From: Megamerina dolium
Taxonomy: Eukaryota > Arthropoda > Insecta > Diptera > Megamerinidae
DNA length: 64,000 bases
Direction: 5' to 3'
Assembly (NCBI GenBank): GCA_963854835.1
Contig: OY978526.1
Location: forward strand, 93,580,640 to 93,644,639
The position numbers were made by a program, and so were the translations under genes. The notes below the pieces were generated by a model. It was given only the letters and a program-made list of their open reading frames with translations, was not told the DNA's origin and searched no databases. Below are positions 1 to 12,654 of this stretch, one piece after another. Within the stretch, counting starts at the first letter, position 1, and each line of letters opens with the position of its first letter.

Positions 1-545
1 AACTCAACATGCCATGCCCACTTCTTTATGTGGCTCTTATACAAAGTCGAGGAAATTAAAAAAGAGAAATTTAACCGCCATAACTTACAAACTATTCAGC
101 TTAGAAAATGCGAATGAATATTGTAAGCGTAACTAGATTTACAAGAAATGGGCGAGTTACGCCCACTGTTCATAGTAGCCCACATATAAAATTACTGAAT
201 TTTTTCAAATTTAAACTGATGTAACTTCGGCAATTTTTGCATAGAGCAACCATAATTGCCACTTAGATTAATACTGTAGTCGGAAATAATGTGACATGAA
301 AGCAGAATGCCACGCCTACTAAACAAAAAACAAATCGCCATAACTTACGAACTATTCAGCGAAGGACAACCAAATTTAAGGTCTGGATTAATATTGCAAG
401 AAGGGAGAAGATTTACAAGAACGGACGAGCCACGCCCACTTTGTATGTAACTCCCACACAAAGACTGGGAATTATCTTAAACTTTAGAACACCCATAACT
501 TACGAAATACTTTGCCTAGGTCATTCATAATTCAAGTGTAGATTA
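1..545 (+). repeat. diverged tandem units with CCATAACTTAC motif
   Basis: CGCCATAACTTACAAACTAT at about 77, CGCCATAACTTACGAACTAT at about 334, CCCATAACTTACGAAATACT at about 489 and a weaker relative near 217. Each is accompanied by CACGCCCACTT or similar and GATTAATA. About four decayed units of 115-155 bp. The array may continue left of the window. Confidence 0.55.
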
Positions 546-3171
546 GTACAGTTTTTGTCTGTTAGTTGTCGAAGAGTATGTGCTTCAAACTTAGGTCTTA
601 GGATATTTTTCCGATGTAGCAGAGTCTCAATTGCACATGTGATGTCATGTGCCTACCGCGATAGCAAACATACTTTAAGTCCCTGATTTTCCGATAATAT
701 TCTATGAATTTTATCTATGATTTTTAGCGTGACGACCTCTTGAGGTGGCCTGAACGTTCGGCGTCACTTATGCTAGTACGACCACAATGGTCGTGTATCT
801 AAAAGCTTAAAAATATGTAGGTTCAAATATGGAATTTCCTCTTGCTCTTTTGAGAACAATACTTGAAATGATCCGAAATTTTTGTTTTTCGAAGAGTCAT
901 GTGTTAAAATTTTGCTTCATACAATTTGACTAAGTTTACTCGAATTATATTCAAAACGCACTCGTTCGGTTTTGTTTATTTTCCAAATCACAGTCTCTTG
1001 TGAATATGTTTGTAAGGAATTAAATTTTTATTGCCCTCTAATGAAAGCCCATTGGATAAATTCGGTACTCATCAAAGCTACATATGTATGCACATATGGA
1101 TAACACGTTCCAATCATTTATTAATGGTTGCAACTTTAAATAGAAACCATTTCAGCCATTAGCGACATTAATATGAATGCAGAGCTTGCCTCGTGCGACA
1201 CCACAGACAATGCCAGCGACGACGGGAAACTTCCGTTTCGTGTGAGAGCGCGTGTCGGACATGTATATGTACATGCATACATGCATGTACATTAAACCGT
1301 CTCACACGAAAACGTTGTCGACTTGAAATGAATCTTGTTTAACACTATAATGATGATAATCTCCGTATATATGACGAGATATGTATATATGTATGTATGT
1401 ATGTATGTATATTGGTGTTTTTGTTTGCATGTACCAATTATTTTCGTACGCATAATTAGTGTTGGCCACAAGTAGCGTAATGGAAAATATGTATGTCAAT
1501 TCAAAAACCGAGTTTTAGAAATTTCTCGAAACGCATCAACTCACAAAGAATTAACACTAAAATGAAAGAATTGAGATTAACATTAAATAAATCAAAGCTA
1601 GGCGCTCTAATGCATATGTGTGAAGCATGTATGTTTATACACATGTACTTAACACACATATCCATACACAATTAGAAGTAGCTGCTGATACATGGTAGGT
1701 AGCAGTTTAGTAATAAAAGGCACGAAATAAATTCTAACAAGAAACCAAAATAGAATCGAAATAAACTAATTCTTTTTTTACTAGGCGCTCAACCATAAAA
1801 AAAAAAACCGTTGTCAATTTGACCGGAGGCCAATGGCCAATAAATGATCCCATATAATGCAACACGCGTCAGTATTGTTGTTGTTGTTGTTATAGCTTTA
1901 TTTTGTGAACGACTCACGTGAGTGTTAATGAGTCACCACGGAGCACAATATAAGATTTAAGTGACAAAAATGTGTCTCTCTACTTACTATTTTATATTCT
2001 TAACCATTGGCGGTGTTATCGATAAGCCCAAAGTAATGACGTGGGCACAAGAAGGGATGTCAATATGTAATACATTCGTATTACGTATTAAAAAATAAAA
2101 TTCCGGCAATAATTCTTGTAGTTCTAACTAATTACTATTTACTTTGTGGCTTCAACTAGGTCGAGTACTTTCGAGTTTTCATACAATCAACTTTTGTACT
2201 TTACATGGTGATGTCCTAGGCAGTGTCAAGTAGTTTGCTTTACATCACAATTTTATTAGAATCCGGCAGATTACTAAAAAGAAAACCCAAAAAGCAACTC
2301 AATTTGTACATTTCATAAACTTTGTCAAAGTACAACTAATATTTTGAATTTTATCGAATCCAAGATCAGTTCAAATCTGTGTAGTGCGGATGGAGGTTAT
2401 AAAAGTTCCATGTAAATATTTGCTTCAGAAAATACTATTTATTATGAGTACTCGAAATCCTCTAATAGTCGGTACTAATAATTTTCGCTAATCACAACAT
2501 AATCACTTACGTAATTATACGACAATCAAGTATTTAATTTTGCTTGTTAGAAACAAGTTTATTTCTTACCCTTTTAGCATTTCGATCAATAATACATTTA
2601 TTTTATACTAGATGACAGTTTTATTTTTTTAATGAACAATTTATTTCTTTGTGTATCTAAATTAAAATTTATTTGTTTAATAGTTTATTATTATTATTAT
2701 TAATATTACTGTGGATTCGCCATCTTCCATTATCCAGTTGTAGCTTATATAGATATATGTAATTTTGCAAATAATAGCCCATGTTATGCTTAATTCAACA
2801 AAATTGGATTTTGCTATTTTGATTCTATACACAAAAATAAGATCAGGGCAGTGGCAGATAGAGGATTTTATTGTTACGAGTAGGGATTGAACAATATTGT
2901 GGACAGTAATATGTACAGCCCTTAAACATATATACGTTTTGATAGTAGTCAATGTAAGTATTTGGGTGTGTCCTCATATTATCCGTCAATCCACTAAAAC
3001 GCGCAGTTTCTGGCAGCTGTCATTTCACGACATATATTTTTTTTTATATATTTGACACAACTTGAAATGTTTGTACCTTTATACAATCATTGTTTAAAAA
3101 TACCTAATCAGTTTAGGTAATTACTATTTCATTAATTGTATTCAAGTTTTTTAAACCTAATTACTGTAAAC
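546..3171. other. no gene seen
   Basis: AT-rich DNA with a hairpin at 1235, a (GTAT)n run near 1388-1411 and a (TTG)n run near 1876-1892. The short frames at 1302, 1493 and 2677 have no coding character. Confidence 0.6.
1235..1313. repeat. nested inverted repeats
   Basis: TTTCGTGTGAGA and TCTCACACGAAAA flank a second palindromic block rich in ATGTACATGCAT. The stem is about 12 bp and the loop itself can pair. Surrounding bases are GC-richer than average. Confidence 0.5.
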
Positions 3172-3175
3172 TTAA

Positions 3176-3911
3176 GGGGGAAGACCACTTTGACGGTTTG
3201 AAAAAATCGAATTTTTTTTTTTTGCTTGAAATGTTCTATGAGGTGTGTATTTTAATGTAGTATGCATCGATAGTCCGACAGAAACATTTAAACGAGGTAA
3301 CGAGACGATTTTTTAAAAATTTTCCCAGGACACTGAGCGAGTTTCTAAAACTTCAAACGCGTTTATCTCGAAACGACATTTTGTAAACTGGTGGGATATA
3401 TCACGCTTGCAATTTTCAACCGATTTTGATGAAACCTTGCAAAATTATCGAGAATTTAATTCCGCATCGAAATACTGGATGGGATTTTTGATATTTTATA
3501 ATTTGGATGTTTAAAGCACGATTTTGAGGCAAATTTTACAGGTAAAAAATTAACAATTTTTTATAAATATCCACCATTTTCGTAAAAATTAACTTTTCAA
3601 AAAACGGCTTCAGTATTTCAGTGCGAAATTATATGGGAATAACCTGCCTATCTAAATTTTGTTCCAGATTCACTTGCCAAGGATCCAGATGTCCCACCGA
3701 TGGGGAAAACCGGGCTGGAGGGGGGCTACGCGACCTGGTGCAGCGTGTACAGGGAGCCCGAGATCCAAGCAAGAAAAAATTGACATTTATTGTAATAAAG
3801 ATAACTAATAAAATCATATAAAACATTTTATCATTGCAAGTTGTTTTAATGCTGAAAAAAAAAAATTCCGAAAATACTTTATTTTCCGACAGCTCAAGGT
3901 GGTCTTCCCCC
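3176..3911. mobile_element. TTAA-flanked inverted-repeat element (piggyBac-like MITE)
   Basis: 736 bp between TTAA (3172-3175) and TTAA (3912-3915). The ends are GGGGGAAGACCACTTTGA and, from the other strand, GGGGGAAGACCACCTTGA. The interior has no long frame that looks real. TTAA duplication is the hallmark of piggyBac-type insertion; the first bases differ from the classical CCCT. Confidence 0.75.
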
Positions 3912-4043
3912 TTAAGCACACATTTTTCATATATGAAGAAAAATTAGTGAATTTTTCTCCATATCTGTCTATTTTCTCGAAATCTCTATATATTATAATT
4001 TATTTATTTATTTTTTAAATTAGTAAATCGTCCATTTCATGTG

Positions 4044-4205
4044 GGTGCCGTAGCTCAGTGGTTAGTGCGTTGGCCTTCTGATCTGTAGGTCATGGGTTTA
4101 ATCCCCGGCTGAAGCACAACAAAATTTGATATCGAAAATGTTTTTCTTTCGAACGGTACCCACGTGCCGGCAAGCAATTGGCAATTCTTCCGGCAGTAAC
4201 AATAA
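4044..4205 (+). mobile_element. tRNA-derived SINE, head only (copy 1)
   Basis: Contains the RNA polymerase III A box (TAGCTCAGTGG) and B box (GGTTTAATCCC here), then the body start ATCGAAAATGTTTTTCTTTC. It stops near 4205; the 3' part is missing. The B box has T for C. Confidence 0.82.
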
Positions 4206-4743
4206 CTTTCGACAGAAACTTTGTCTTTTATTGAAGATAGGCAAACAGTTTTTTTTATTTAAAAGACATACGTGTTCATCAAATCTTAGTTTTTTTCATC
4301 CTATTGTCCATTCAGAAATCAGCGGAACAGTTACTTTATCACCCAAGTATTTTTTATTATTTTAAATTATGACTATGTCCTATTTATGATTATGACTCAC
4401 TTAGTAATGCAATAAAAATCGTAGTGATTTTCTTCAATAATTTATTTTGATAATTTCTTAAATACAAATTATCATAATTTCTACGTATTGCTTTTTACCT
4501 TCTCCCACTCTATAAAGGTATAAGTAATAATATTTTTCTTTGTCTGACGTCATCGTTTCTTTTTCCCCCCAATTTAACCACACACTAGTGCTAGTATGGA
4601 GCACAAAGGTAAGGTCAAGTCAGTAAGGTCAAAAGTATAAAACAACTTTAGTAGCAGTCGGTTTCTATTTTAGGGGTGGGAGGCAGACTAAGTACACAAA
4701 AAAAAATATTTACAAATCTTCCTTCTCCATAAATATATCGACG

Positions 4744-4953
4744 GTGCGTACGAAGAAAGACGCTTAAACATAATTGCCGTCAAAGAACGACGCATAAACA
4801 TAATTTATGGTTATCACCACACTTCTTCAACCAATATTTCCAGTCGGTCGGATAAATGGTATTATGCTTACGCGTCTTTCTTCGCCGTCAATTATGTTTT
4901 CGCGTCCTCCCTCGCCGTCAAAACACTCGTGCGTCTTTCTTCGTATGCGCGAA
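4744..4953. repeat. inverted-repeat cluster built of AAGAAAGACGC units
   Basis: CGTACGAAGAAAGACGC at 4748 is matched in reverse by GCGTCTTTCTTCGTATGCG at 4931. Between them are further related pieces: CATAATTGCCGTC and GACGCATAAACATAA on one arm, and GCGTCTTTCTTCGCCGTC, AATTATG and CCTCGCCGTC on the other. The whole could form a hairpin of about 200 bases. No flanking duplication recognised. Confidence 0.65.
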
Positions 4954-5596
4954 CGATATCTAAAATTTGTATGTATACAAATAAAATAAACAAAATAGAA
5001 ACAATAACAGCAGCAGTTAAAAAGTATAGATTCAAAATATATTGTGTCATTTCTTATTGATTAAAATTCCATAAAAGTGCGGATTCATCTTAAGTGGATG
5101 TTCTTCGTTGAAGACAATTGTACGATATGATGGCGCCATAATGGCTTGTTAATACTGGCAGAATGCTTAAAATGCAGAACGCATACATCTCTTTTGGCTG
5201 AGTCATTCTTACCATAAATGTACTACGATATATAGAACATTAAAGTGATCATGAAAATTCAATTGGAGATGCAATCCCAATATTATGAGACGCATGTTTG
5301 TGTGTAAGAACAACATCATTATGTAAATAATTACAACACGTGATTTCAGTAGAGAGATCTAAGATATTAATATTTAAAAAATTATTATAATTATAAATTA
5401 ATAATTTTTAACTCAATAAAATAATAAAGTAATAAAGAGAATTAGCTGAACTCTGATACATATGATATTTTCAAGGCAACCAGACTAGAAGTAAGTATAT
5501 TCCACTAATTCTATTGTAATTTTCAGGTAACCAATGTTGAAGTTACGAGTGGACACTCAACACTTAGGGAGTTACGTTCGATGGTTCTTCACAGTT

Positions 5597-5935
5597 CAAG
5601 TAGCTCAGTGGTTAGTGCGTTGGCCTTATGATCTGTGGGTCGTGGGTTCAATCCCCGGCTGAAGTATAACAAAATTTGATATCGAAAAGATTTTTCTTTC
5701 GAGCGGTATCCACCCGCCGGCAAGAATTGGCAATTTTCCGGCAGTAACAATTTGTGACAAAACTAAATTAAAGTGATGTCACAAGAGTTCTGCCATTCGG
5801 AACCGGCTAATATAAGTAGGTCCCTTCAAATGTTGTCCAAATTTAACACGCACAACAGTATTGGAAGAGAAGCGCAGTGGTATCACAATGGGCCTTTCTG
5901 GCCTAAGTGTGTCCTTTCAGAGAGAGAGGGCAGCC
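5597..5935 (+). mobile_element. tRNA-derived SINE, near full length (copy 2)
   Basis: A box at 5601 (TAGCTCAGTGG), B box GGTTCAATCCC. The body holds GGCAATTTTCCGGCAGTAAC and TGATGTCACAAGAGTTCTGC, and the tail is diverged (GGGCCTTTCTGGCC). A short internal deletion removes part of the body after AACAATTTG. Confidence 0.85.
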
Positions 5936-7571
5936 ACATAACCTAACCTAACATATTCGAAATATATATTTGGTTATTTTATTAATTAAGTCTATCAAAA
6001 ATTACCAAATTCGAACCTACTTAACACTTTTCCATTTTTAAGAAAAGCTTTTAGCAAAAAAAAATCGCGGCTTTTATTGAATATTAAAGGACATTCTTTT
6101 AGCTAATGATCATAATCAAAGTCCATTCTAAAATTAGTGCATATTTATAACCGATTTCTGTTTGGAATTTAAAAAAGAATAATCATAATCTAAAGAAAAT
6201 GTTTTCAAAAATACGTTTTCCTAATCATCTAAATCAACCTACATAAACTAATGAGATGCTACTACTTGTGTTATTCTATTTGTTTATTCCTCAACTATTT
6301 ATTGAGCCAAAAACATATACGTATCTGCACGAAAAAGTTGTTTTTTTTTTTTTGCAATTTCTTTAAATTTCGACGTGATCGCATATGCAAGGAATTACAT
6401 ATTTATTTTTATATTTTATATTGTTGGTGTTGGTGTTATTGTTTTATGATTTTGTACACTTATGTGTGTTACCAAAGAAATGAAATACGATCGCACCATG
6501 GCGGCGGCTACTGGTTTTCGATTCAATTTTGCTGCTTTGCAGTTTTATTTGCTTTTTCCCCTGGTAGTAATGCATGAGTATGTATGTGGGTATATATCAT
6601 TGATCATATTTTAGCAAACGATTGAAAATGCAAACCGTAACCGCGATGATTTGCAGTAAAAATAATTGAAAATTTAATAGTATTCTCAAGTTTATATGGC
6701 TGTGTAAAATAGACTGCCTTTATATATCTATACTTACATAGAGTTCATTCATAAAAATTGTATTCCAAGTGCAACAACAACAACAACAACAATAACAGAA
6801 GACAGAACAGAGCATAAACTACCGATACTACGCAACAAGTGGGCGCTTTGCTGATTGGGCTTATGAAAAATTATAGTAATTTGCAATTAGTTAAGGCGAA
6901 TTGAGATTTTATACATAGCTGCTATTGTGGGAAATGCGACGTGAATAAAAAAGAACAGCCAAACGAAAAATTCTCAGGAAGTTGTTAGAAGCTATGAGTG
7001 CATACGTAAATAATAATGCTTCTAAAAACTAGTAGGTGGTGCGGGTTTCATTGAAATAGTGGAATGCATCTCTTGCACTATTTCTTCCTAGGTATGCGCA
7101 TACTCTATTTCTTTTTTATGAAACAACAGATGAAAATTTTAAATTTAATGTATTTAATTTGGTAAAGTGTTGCGCTATCTATCATAAAAGTTGTAATTCT
7201 GCACACATTTCTTCCCAAGTCGACATAAAATGTAGCTTGAAATGTAAAAGTGGCAAATAAAGTTTAATTGCAATTTTGGCAACAGAGAAACAATTTAATA
7301 CCAAAGAATAGTTTATAAAATGTCTTAAGAATTTAAATAATACTCCAGTTTATGAATTACTAAAAATATTGCTTAGCGTTGTCTTTAAAATTGCTGTAAG
7401 TGATTGAAAGAAAAAAGTGTCAATTCCTTTGTGATTGCTACTGCAAAATGTCAAAACATGTTGTAATTTGAAAGAAAAAAAAAGGCAATTCAATTTTCAA
7501 TTGATTTGAAGGGATTGAATCGTAAGAAAAGAGATTTTGAATTGAAATTCTTTGAATTAAATAATCATATA
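5936..7571. other. no gene seen
   Basis: AT-rich; a (CAA)n run at 6773-6793. A 108-codon frame at 6251 is Tyr/Cys/Phe-rich and looks random. Confidence 0.6.
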
Positions 7572-7808
7572 AACCCCGAAGGGCTCTTTGGCCGGGCTTC
7601 TCTTCCATTTGGACAGTATTAGAAGGTATCTACTTATTTTAGCCGGTTCCGAACGGCACAACTTTTGCGACATCAGCTTTCCTGAGCTTTGTCGCAGAGA
7701 TGTTTTTGAAAATTTTCCATGTCAAATTGTTCGAAAGAAAAATCTTTTCAATATCAAATTTGCTATGCTTCAGCGGGTGATTAAACCCATGACCGACAGG
7801 TCAGACGG
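7572..7808 (-). mobile_element. tRNA-derived SINE, 5'-truncated (copy 3)
   Basis: Reverse orientation: CCCCGAAGGGCTCTTTGGCC (tail), AGCCGGTTCCGAACGGC, then the B box region as GATTAAACCCATGACC. The A box is missing. Confidence 0.82.
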
Positions 7809-7928
7809 CCCTCTCCACCTCTTGTATCTCAAAAAAAATGTACTAAGTACAGGGTTGCAGTGTGATTTACTTAAGTTTTAGACTGTTATACAAAAAATTA
7901 CTTGTTTGCTTGTAAACGCAAAGTGTAA

Positions 7929-8448
7929 TAGCCTAGACAGACGGCAGCCTAATTCCGGATTATCGAGTTAATTCGAATTAACTCGGGCATTAACTGCAGC
8001 TAATCCGCATAAACTCTATGAGTTAATTCTCAAAATAAAATAGGAATTTGCGATGGCAACACTGCTGAAAATTGTCTATTGTGAATTTTTCTCCATCCAT
8101 TTTACAAAATATTAGGTGTGTTCGCTAACGAAAAACTTTCAACAATTGTTTACAGTTTTCAACATGAAAAGTGTTGGCGAACAAATAAATCCAGCTGTCA
8201 ATTATGAACGGTGAATGTCAATTTACAAGTTTCTGATAGTTTTCAGTTCACGTACTTCTTGTAGATTTTCTCATATCGAGAGTGATAGATGACAGAAATT
8301 GATAGTGATAGTAATGTAAGTGGACAGACCTAATAAAACAGCAATCAGCCGTTTAGTTAATCCGCAATACTGCCGTCTGTCAGGTAATTATTTTATTCGG
8401 ATTAAGTGCGCCGGTAATCCGGAATTAGGCTGCCGTCTGTCTAGGCTA
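7929..8448. mobile_element. PIF/Harbinger-like MITE, copy 1
   Basis: 520 bp with a perfect 34 bp inverted repeat starting TAGCCTAGACAGACGGCAGC, flanked by TAA on both sides (7926-7928 and 8449-8451). No coding potential. Nearly identical to copies at 25181 and 62413. TWA 3 bp duplications fit the PIF/Harbinger superfamily. Confidence 0.9.
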
Positions 8449-8517
8449 TAAGTTTACTAACATATGAAAGCAAGATATGTTTTCATATTTTGTCTAGTGA
8501 AAGTGTTGAATTTAATA

Positions 8518-8819
8518 GGATGATGGACATTAGTCGGGAGGAGATTTTTCCGGAAAATAGACTTTAATCCAGAAGAAAAAAATCCGGATCAATACACAAT
8601 AATTAAAATATTTATCAGGAAAAATGTACATTAATCCGGATTTTTCAGGACCAATGTCTCAAATTTTTTCTACTCTAAACCAGACATAATTGTTATTATT
8701 AAAATTTCGTAATAAAATATTTCGGAATAAAGAGCGAAAGAACTTATCCGAAATTTGCTTAATTTCCGTATAATGTTAATTTTTGTGAGGGCCAATGTCC
8801 TCCGGACTAATGTCATCGC
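8518..8819. mobile_element. 302 bp foldback element with 7 bp duplication
   Basis: Inverted ends GATGGACATTAGTCGGGAGGA (left) and GATGACATTAGTCCGGAGGA (from the right strand), flanked by TTTAATA at 8511-8517 and 8820-8826. Non-coding. It sits 70 bp right of MITE copy 1. Superfamily not assigned; hAT elements usually give 8 bp. Confidence 0.65.
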
Positions 8820-8826
8820 TTTAATA

Positions 8827-10325
8827 ATATAATCTATTTTTTTATTTTTTCCGGCTTCATTTTTTTATATTTTTGTACAATGTACGCCCCTTGTACAGTA
8901 AGCCGTAAACAGTTATTACAGTTGCTACCATATGTACTCGTATTCGTATGAATAATAATCATTCTTATTGTCGTCGTGTATTTATTTTATGTTTGTTGTG
9001 TAGATTTGAGCATTTTTCAGAGCTTACTTATAATGAAATAAATACAAACACCATCGGGATGACATCCTGTTAGTACAATTAGTAAACTTTCCTAATTTAC
9101 ATTCAACATAAATTTTGAATTCGTAATTTTGGGTTTTTTGTTTTGTATTGTTTATATATGTACGTACCATATAATGGTGTAACATTTTAATTCGTTGCTT
9201 GATTGGCATAAGTATTCCTATTTACTGATGTACTATATTTACCACACGAGCGTAAGACAAATGCACGATTTTATAATAAGTAATTGTGCTACCATCGTCT
9301 TCACTGTCGTGCATTGACATGTTCCTACTTAACATATTACTACTTCATACACTCCTACAACATACTACTGGCGTTCGTATTGCTACGAAATACTACTTTT
9401 CGAATCAACCAATATCAGTTCATTAAACTCTATTGATGCAATACTTTCTATAATAAAGAAATTATAAAAAAGAACTAATGAAAGATTAGAATTAAAATAT
9501 CATTACTGCTTTGCATTAATGCTTTGCAGTGGTAGGAAATCAGTCGATGAGTTATTTTTGGCAAAAATGTAATACGTACGGTTTCAAAAAATGAGTTCAA
9601 AATCTGACAAACATTTCTTAATGTTATTTTTAATATTTTTAGTTGTTTGTTGTTGTATTCGGTTTAGTTCTTGTAATTGGCATGTAACTCCACATATCGA
9701 CGAAGAGCAAAAATGGCTAAATTGTGAAATATGTATATTATAATGCATTGAATGAAAATTTCTAACCTATAAAAGGGTACGATTAGTCTCTTCATAGGAC
9801 ATGCTCGAACAAAATGGAAAAGTTCATTCCATATAAAAGAGTTCAAAAGTGCGAATAGTCTCTTATTCCTTTGCGACTGATCCCGGACACATCACAGACA
9901 AGTAGCATTTTTTGCAGGATGTATATATATGCTTTATTATGTAACGAGCAAGCGTCCAAAAATATGCAATATAAAGATAAAAACAATAACATTAACACCA
10001 TTATAGTTACTAATGCAAATTATGTTAATGCTAGCATATTTAGCCTGATTTTATTTATATTCTTACATGTAAGTAGAACGACAACATGATCAGTAATGCG
10101 CTGCGCAATACAATAGACGATACGAGGCACAGTGCTTCGATCCCATACAACGAGTGAACAACAAAACGAAGGAGTGGCTGTATTGCAATGAAACTTGGTA
10201 TATTAGTAAGCTAGGGTCAGTGATTTCAAATGTGAAATCATTATTTCTGTAGAATTTAGAACTTTTCCCATAAATTATGTTTGAAAACTTAATTTTTTGG
10301 CGTTTTTAATAGAGTGTTAAAGCCA
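8827..10325. other. no gene seen
   Basis: AT-rich. Around 9320-9420 there is loose repetition of TACTAC words. Nothing else. Confidence 0.6.
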
Positions 10326-10520
10326 AATCAAGCTCAGTGGTCTGTAGGTTGTAGGTTCAATCAAAATTTAATATCGAAACGATTTTTTTTTGGACAGTAC
10401 CCACCTGATGGCAAAAATTGGCAATTTTTCCGGCAGTAACAATTTGCCAAAAATGCTGCTTAAAAAAGAGCTCCGTGGCAAAACTAAGTTAAAGTGATGT
10501 CACAAGGGTTCTGCTTAATA
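10326..10520 (+). mobile_element. tRNA-derived SINE, internally deleted (copy 4)
   Basis: AGCTCAGTGG is joined directly to TCTGTAGGTTGTAGGTTCAATC, so the bases between the A and B boxes are lost. The body runs to GATGTCACAAGGGTTCTGC. No tail. Confidence 0.78.
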
Positions 10521-10578
10521 CCTTCTAGTTTATACATTTCTCATCTGATTTTACCAATATTATACTTCTAAATTTTAA

Positions 10579-10733
10579 CCCTTAACATGTAACGTCGGGT
10601 CATTTGTACCCTGCCGAAATTGACATTTTTTTCAGATTTTTTTGAGCACTTTTACGTACTTTTTTAAGAGCCGGACACAAGTGAACCGACGTTACATAGA
10701 AGAGGTGCGAAAAATTACATTACATGGCAAGGG
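10579..10733. mobile_element. short TTAA-flanked foldback element (piggyBac-like MITE)
   Basis: 155 bp between TTAA at 10575-10578 and 10734-10737. Ends are CCCTTAACATGTAA against CCCTTGCCATGTAA. A second inner inverted repeat (TGTAACGTCGGGTCA against TGTAACGTCGGTTCA) means most of the element can fold. CCCTT next to TTAA fits piggyBac ends. Confidence 0.75.
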
Positions 10734-10737
10734 TTAA

Positions 10738-12329
10738 ATAATCAAGTTTTTAGACCATATTTCAAATAGCATTTTTGTCGAAGAAGAGTCGAACAGATTG
10801 GGATTTTTGCAATATTTTTTATTTTATTCAATTCGGTTATTCCCTGTAAAATGATAAAAATCGATAACTCAAAATTTTCGATTTATTTCCACTGGCCGAA
10901 ACACTGTGCGACGGCGTCACTATTTAAAATCGAATATAAAATTACACAACAAACATAATAGGTAAAACCAAAATAATCAAACAATTCATTTACAGCAAGA
11001 AGAGAAGTTGTTTGTTGGTAACAACGACTGTAGAAAGGATTCCCAGAAAATACATACATAGTATATGTTCTTTTAACAAAACCTAGAATAAAGAACAAAC
11101 AACATAGAATAATATGTACAAATCGCATCAAGAAATAACAACAGCAACACTAGTAACACCAGCAACAATTGTTGTAATTGTAGTAGTTAAAATTGAAGTG
11201 TGCAATAATTTGTCTTGCAGAACAACAATAACATCAGTATCAACAAAAAGAGCAGTGACTGCAGCAGAAACAACGGCGACAGCGGCGGCAACTGCTTGGC
11301 GGCACCAGTAGCAGTCGCACATTAATTTTCCTTCCCAAAAAAACACGACAAAGGACACAAAAGCGACCACCATCACAAAAAAAAACATAACAAAATAAAT
11401 AATAATAAATAGAACAAAACTAATGACAACAATGGAACTGAGAAGAAATAGAGAATTTGTACAACAACAAAATCTCGATACACCACCAGTAGTAGTTAAA
11501 TTGTGGTACTTCCCGAAACACTCAAAACTGTTGCTGCTGCTGCTGCTTCAGCTGATGGTGTACTGTCTGTCTTGCCTGCAACATCATCACTAACACCATC
11601 GTCATCAACATTATATGTAGCCTTTAAACAAATAACATGCATATGAGCATATGCAAGCTATACAGTAACATCAGCCACTAATAGTGGGTAAAAGCTCATT
11701 GTTATAGTTATGGTTATGTTGTTCCTGTTTATTCCGTTTCCACCGCTTATTTGTGAAATGTAAGACACTACTCGTATACAGAAAAAGAAAAGAAAATAAA
11801 CACATGAAAAGGTAGCAAATAAATAAATCGACAACAATAACAGCTATACCCTGATGCTAAGTAGTCAGTTTGTAAGTTGCCTATTTGGTTTAACTACTGC
11901 TGTGCTATTGTTAGTTTTTGTCACTATATTCATAAGGTAATAATTTTTTTAATAGTAATAATAATAATAATAATAATAATATTTATAATCAAAATAATCA
12001 TAATAATCACAATAGAAGGGTTAGAGTACTTTTTTTAGCAGTGTGGCGCCATCTCATCGCGACAAGAACACTGGTTGATGAATATGAAATATGTACCTAT
12101 TAATAAATGTTATAATAAAATGCTTTGTTTTCAATAAAAAAAAAAAAAAAGGAAAAGAAAGAGGAAAATGGAAAGGATCTACAAACATTTAAGTATATTC
12201 TTAAGTTTCATCCAGTGACAGATCTAGGATTTCCCCTGAGAGGGAGTATGATAAAGACTTTATGAGTGACGTATTCAGGATAATACTGTGTTATCCATTT
12301 TGTGGTTCCGAAAGTAAACGTAAATAAAA
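10738..12329. other. CAA/CAG-rich non-coding DNA
   Basis: ACAACA, GCAACA and GCTGCTGCTG runs from 11120 to 11600 give Thr/Ala/Val-rich open frames on both strands (11114, 11128), a sign of simple sequence rather than genes. May include regulatory DNA. Confidence 0.55.
11951..11981. repeat. (AAT)n microsatellite
   Basis: AATAGTAAT followed by uninterrupted AAT units. Confidence 0.9.
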
Positions 12330-12640
12330 CGCACTTTTGCTTAAAACGTTTGGATGATAATTTTTCGCATCGAATTTTCCTCAGCGATGAGTCTCATTTC
12401 TCGTTTCGGCGATGTGAATTGGCCACCAAGATCATTGTTGGACTCTTTTTTGAGGGGTTACGTAAAGAATCGTGTTTATACGGATAATCTTCAAACTCTT
12501 GACGCTCTGAATCATTCGTCAAGTTATGACCGAGATATTGCCCGATATGTGCTGAAAAGCCATCGAAAATTACCTCACAAGGATCAAATGCTATAGCACG
12601 TCCCGTGGAGGACATTTGAATGATGTTGTATTTTATCAAC
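12330..12640 (+). mobile_element. fragment of a DDE-type (IS630/Tc1/mariner) transposase
   Basis: FSHRIFLSDESHF resembles the segment with the first catalytic Asp. It is followed, after a deletion and frame change, by VNWPPRS...FLRGYVKNRVYTDNLQTLDAL, the C-terminal part that usually reads WPPRS.DL.P.D.FLWGYVK. Most of the core, including the second Asp, is lost. The end (about 12600-12640, DVVFYQ) is followed at once by an RTE fragment. Confidence 0.6.
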
Positions 12641-12654
12641 GTTTATTGTCGGTT

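Noticed and set aside
4044..4120. tRNA gene call from intact A and B boxes
   Set aside because: The sequence continues into the SINE body shared by eleven other copies and cannot form a proper acceptor stem.
11114..11388. Overlapping sense and antisense frames rich in Thr, Ala and Val
   Set aside because: Product of ACA/GCA trinucleotide texture.
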